Of a stretch of 13,381 nucleotides of DNA, positions 12,731 to 13,381 are shown piece by piece (the stretch's first letter is position 1; the number at the start of each line of letters is the position of its first letter). The stretch spans positions 1 to 13,381 of the forward strand of contig CAZSBS010000130.1 in the NCBI GenBank assembly GCA_964605095.1, written 5' to 3'. The DNA is from JAUWQU01 sp964605095. Lineage in GTDB: Bacteria > Planctomycetota > Phycisphaerae > SM23-33. Made by a program: the position numbers and the translations under genes. The notes under the pieces were generated by a model. The model made no database searches. It was not told where the DNA came from and saw only the letters and a list, made by a program, of their open reading frames with translations.

Positions 12731-13381
12731 ATGAATGCAACAGTCGCTGCTATGCGAATCCATCAATGCACCCTCAAAGGCGGCATCACTCGCACATTGG
12801 AGTTCGAGAAGAAGAAGCTGGCCTCGTTCGCCGTCAATTGCGGCATCGCATGCGGGCACAATTGTGCCTATTGCTCCACGAAAGCCCTCCTTCGCATGCA
12901 CAGGGGATTCAAAGAGTGCGGGGAAAGTCCGTTTGGCTCCGGCTTCGCTATCGTCGATCCTGGCACACCTGACCGGGTGGCAAGAGACGCCAAGAGAATC
13001 CGCAACCGCGGTATGATTCAGTTCTGCACCGTGGTCGACGCATGGGCGCCGGAAGCACAGGAGCACCAACTCGGCCGGCGGTGCCTACAGGCAATCCTGT
13101 CTGAGCCAGGCTGGTCGGTGCGGATCCTCACGAAGAACACCGCCGTCAGGAACGACTTTGACCTCATCGACCCCCACAAGGACCGGGTGCTGGTCGGGCT
13201 GAGCATCACTGCCACGCCCGAAAAGGCCGACGTGATGCAGGTCATCGAGCCGAATGCCTCGTCCAACCGGGACCGTGTGCTGGCCATGAAGGAGGCCACG
13301 TCCAGGGGTCTGCGAACGTACGCAATGCTCTGCCCGCTCCTGCCAGGCATCGCCGACTCGCCCGACCAGATCGACCAGTTG
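12731..13381 (+). CDS. Radical SAM protein, SPL-like, runs off the window end
   Basis: The visible 217 residues start at ATG 12731 with GGAG at 12721-12724 and contain the radical SAM cluster motif CGHNCAYC (C41, C45, C48), which binds the [4Fe-4S] that cleaves S-adenosylmethionine. Downstream, VRILTKNTAVRNDFDLI, VLVGLSITATPEKADVM, EPNASSNRDRVLAMKEA and RTYAMLCPLLPGIADSPDQI follow the order seen in spore-photoproduct-lyase-like and Rv2578c-like radical SAM proteins. The substrate cannot be told. No stop codon is reached, so the C-terminal part is outside the window. It follows the displaced nrdJ tail by 44 bp, and could originally have been the gene downstream of nrdJ rather than a part of the JAB-E1 cassette. 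Confidence 0.85.
   Translation, partial: MNATVAAMRIHQCTLKGGITRTLEFEKKKLASFAVNCGIACGHNCAYCSTKALLRMHRGFKECGESPFGSGFAIVDPGTPDRVARDAKRIRNRGMIQFCTVVDAWAPEAQEHQLGRRCLQAILSEPGWSVRILTKNTAVRNDFDLIDPHKDRVLVGLSITATPEKADVMQVIEPNASSNRDRVLAMKEATSRGLRTYAMLCPLLPGIADSPDQIDQL

Overview
GC-rich bacterial DNA, tightly packed, with a mix of housekeeping-type, mobile and uncharacterised genes. Several proteins (paired HEAT-like/SEC-C proteins, the small Cys/His protein, the PWKAP-motif protein) resemble hypotheticals that I associate with Planctomycetota/Phycisphaerae-type genomes. That placement comes from memory of protein style, not a search, and is tentative. Fragments, an IS transposase and a truncated nrdJ mark this as an accessory or rearranged region.

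Layout. 1-1006: a DUF6527-like protein (+), an IS21-like end remnant, and a small hypothetical gene (-). 1282-2565: HEAT-like protein with a C-terminal SEC-C zinc motif (+). 2576-5807: a compact five-gene minus-strand operon, in transcription order PWKAP-motif protein, CcbP-type calcium-binding protein, a HEAT-like paralogue of the 1282 gene without SEC-C, a small Cys/His protein, and a 135-aa helical protein. The last two are joined by an ATGA overlap. 6001-7080: DDE transposase with its own promoter. 7358-7606: a frameshifted small SEC-C protein, followed by a terminator-like hairpin. 7607-8070: non-coding, with direct and inverted repeats and a tRNA-fMet-like fragment that ends exactly where nrdJ homology starts. 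8071-10029: 5'-truncated adenosylcobalamin-dependent ribonucleotide reductase nrdJ.

10134-12564 is the most interesting stretch. It holds an 85-aa protein with four identical 11-residue GGDEIPPGTFH repeats whose DNA differences are all silent, a 93-aa protein, and a JAMM/JAB-E1(ThiF) fusion protein coupled to it by a one-base TAATG overlap. This cassette lies between the real nrdJ C-terminal tail (ending 10029) and a second, diverged copy of the same tail (12579-12686). A SPL-like radical SAM gene (12731 to the window end) follows. A JAB peptidase fused to an E1 normally processes and activates a ubiquitin-like protein or a peptide C-terminus. No ubiquitin-like fold or E2 is visible here, so the repeat protein and the 93-aa protein are the candidate substrates or partners. 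That is a hypothesis, not an observation.
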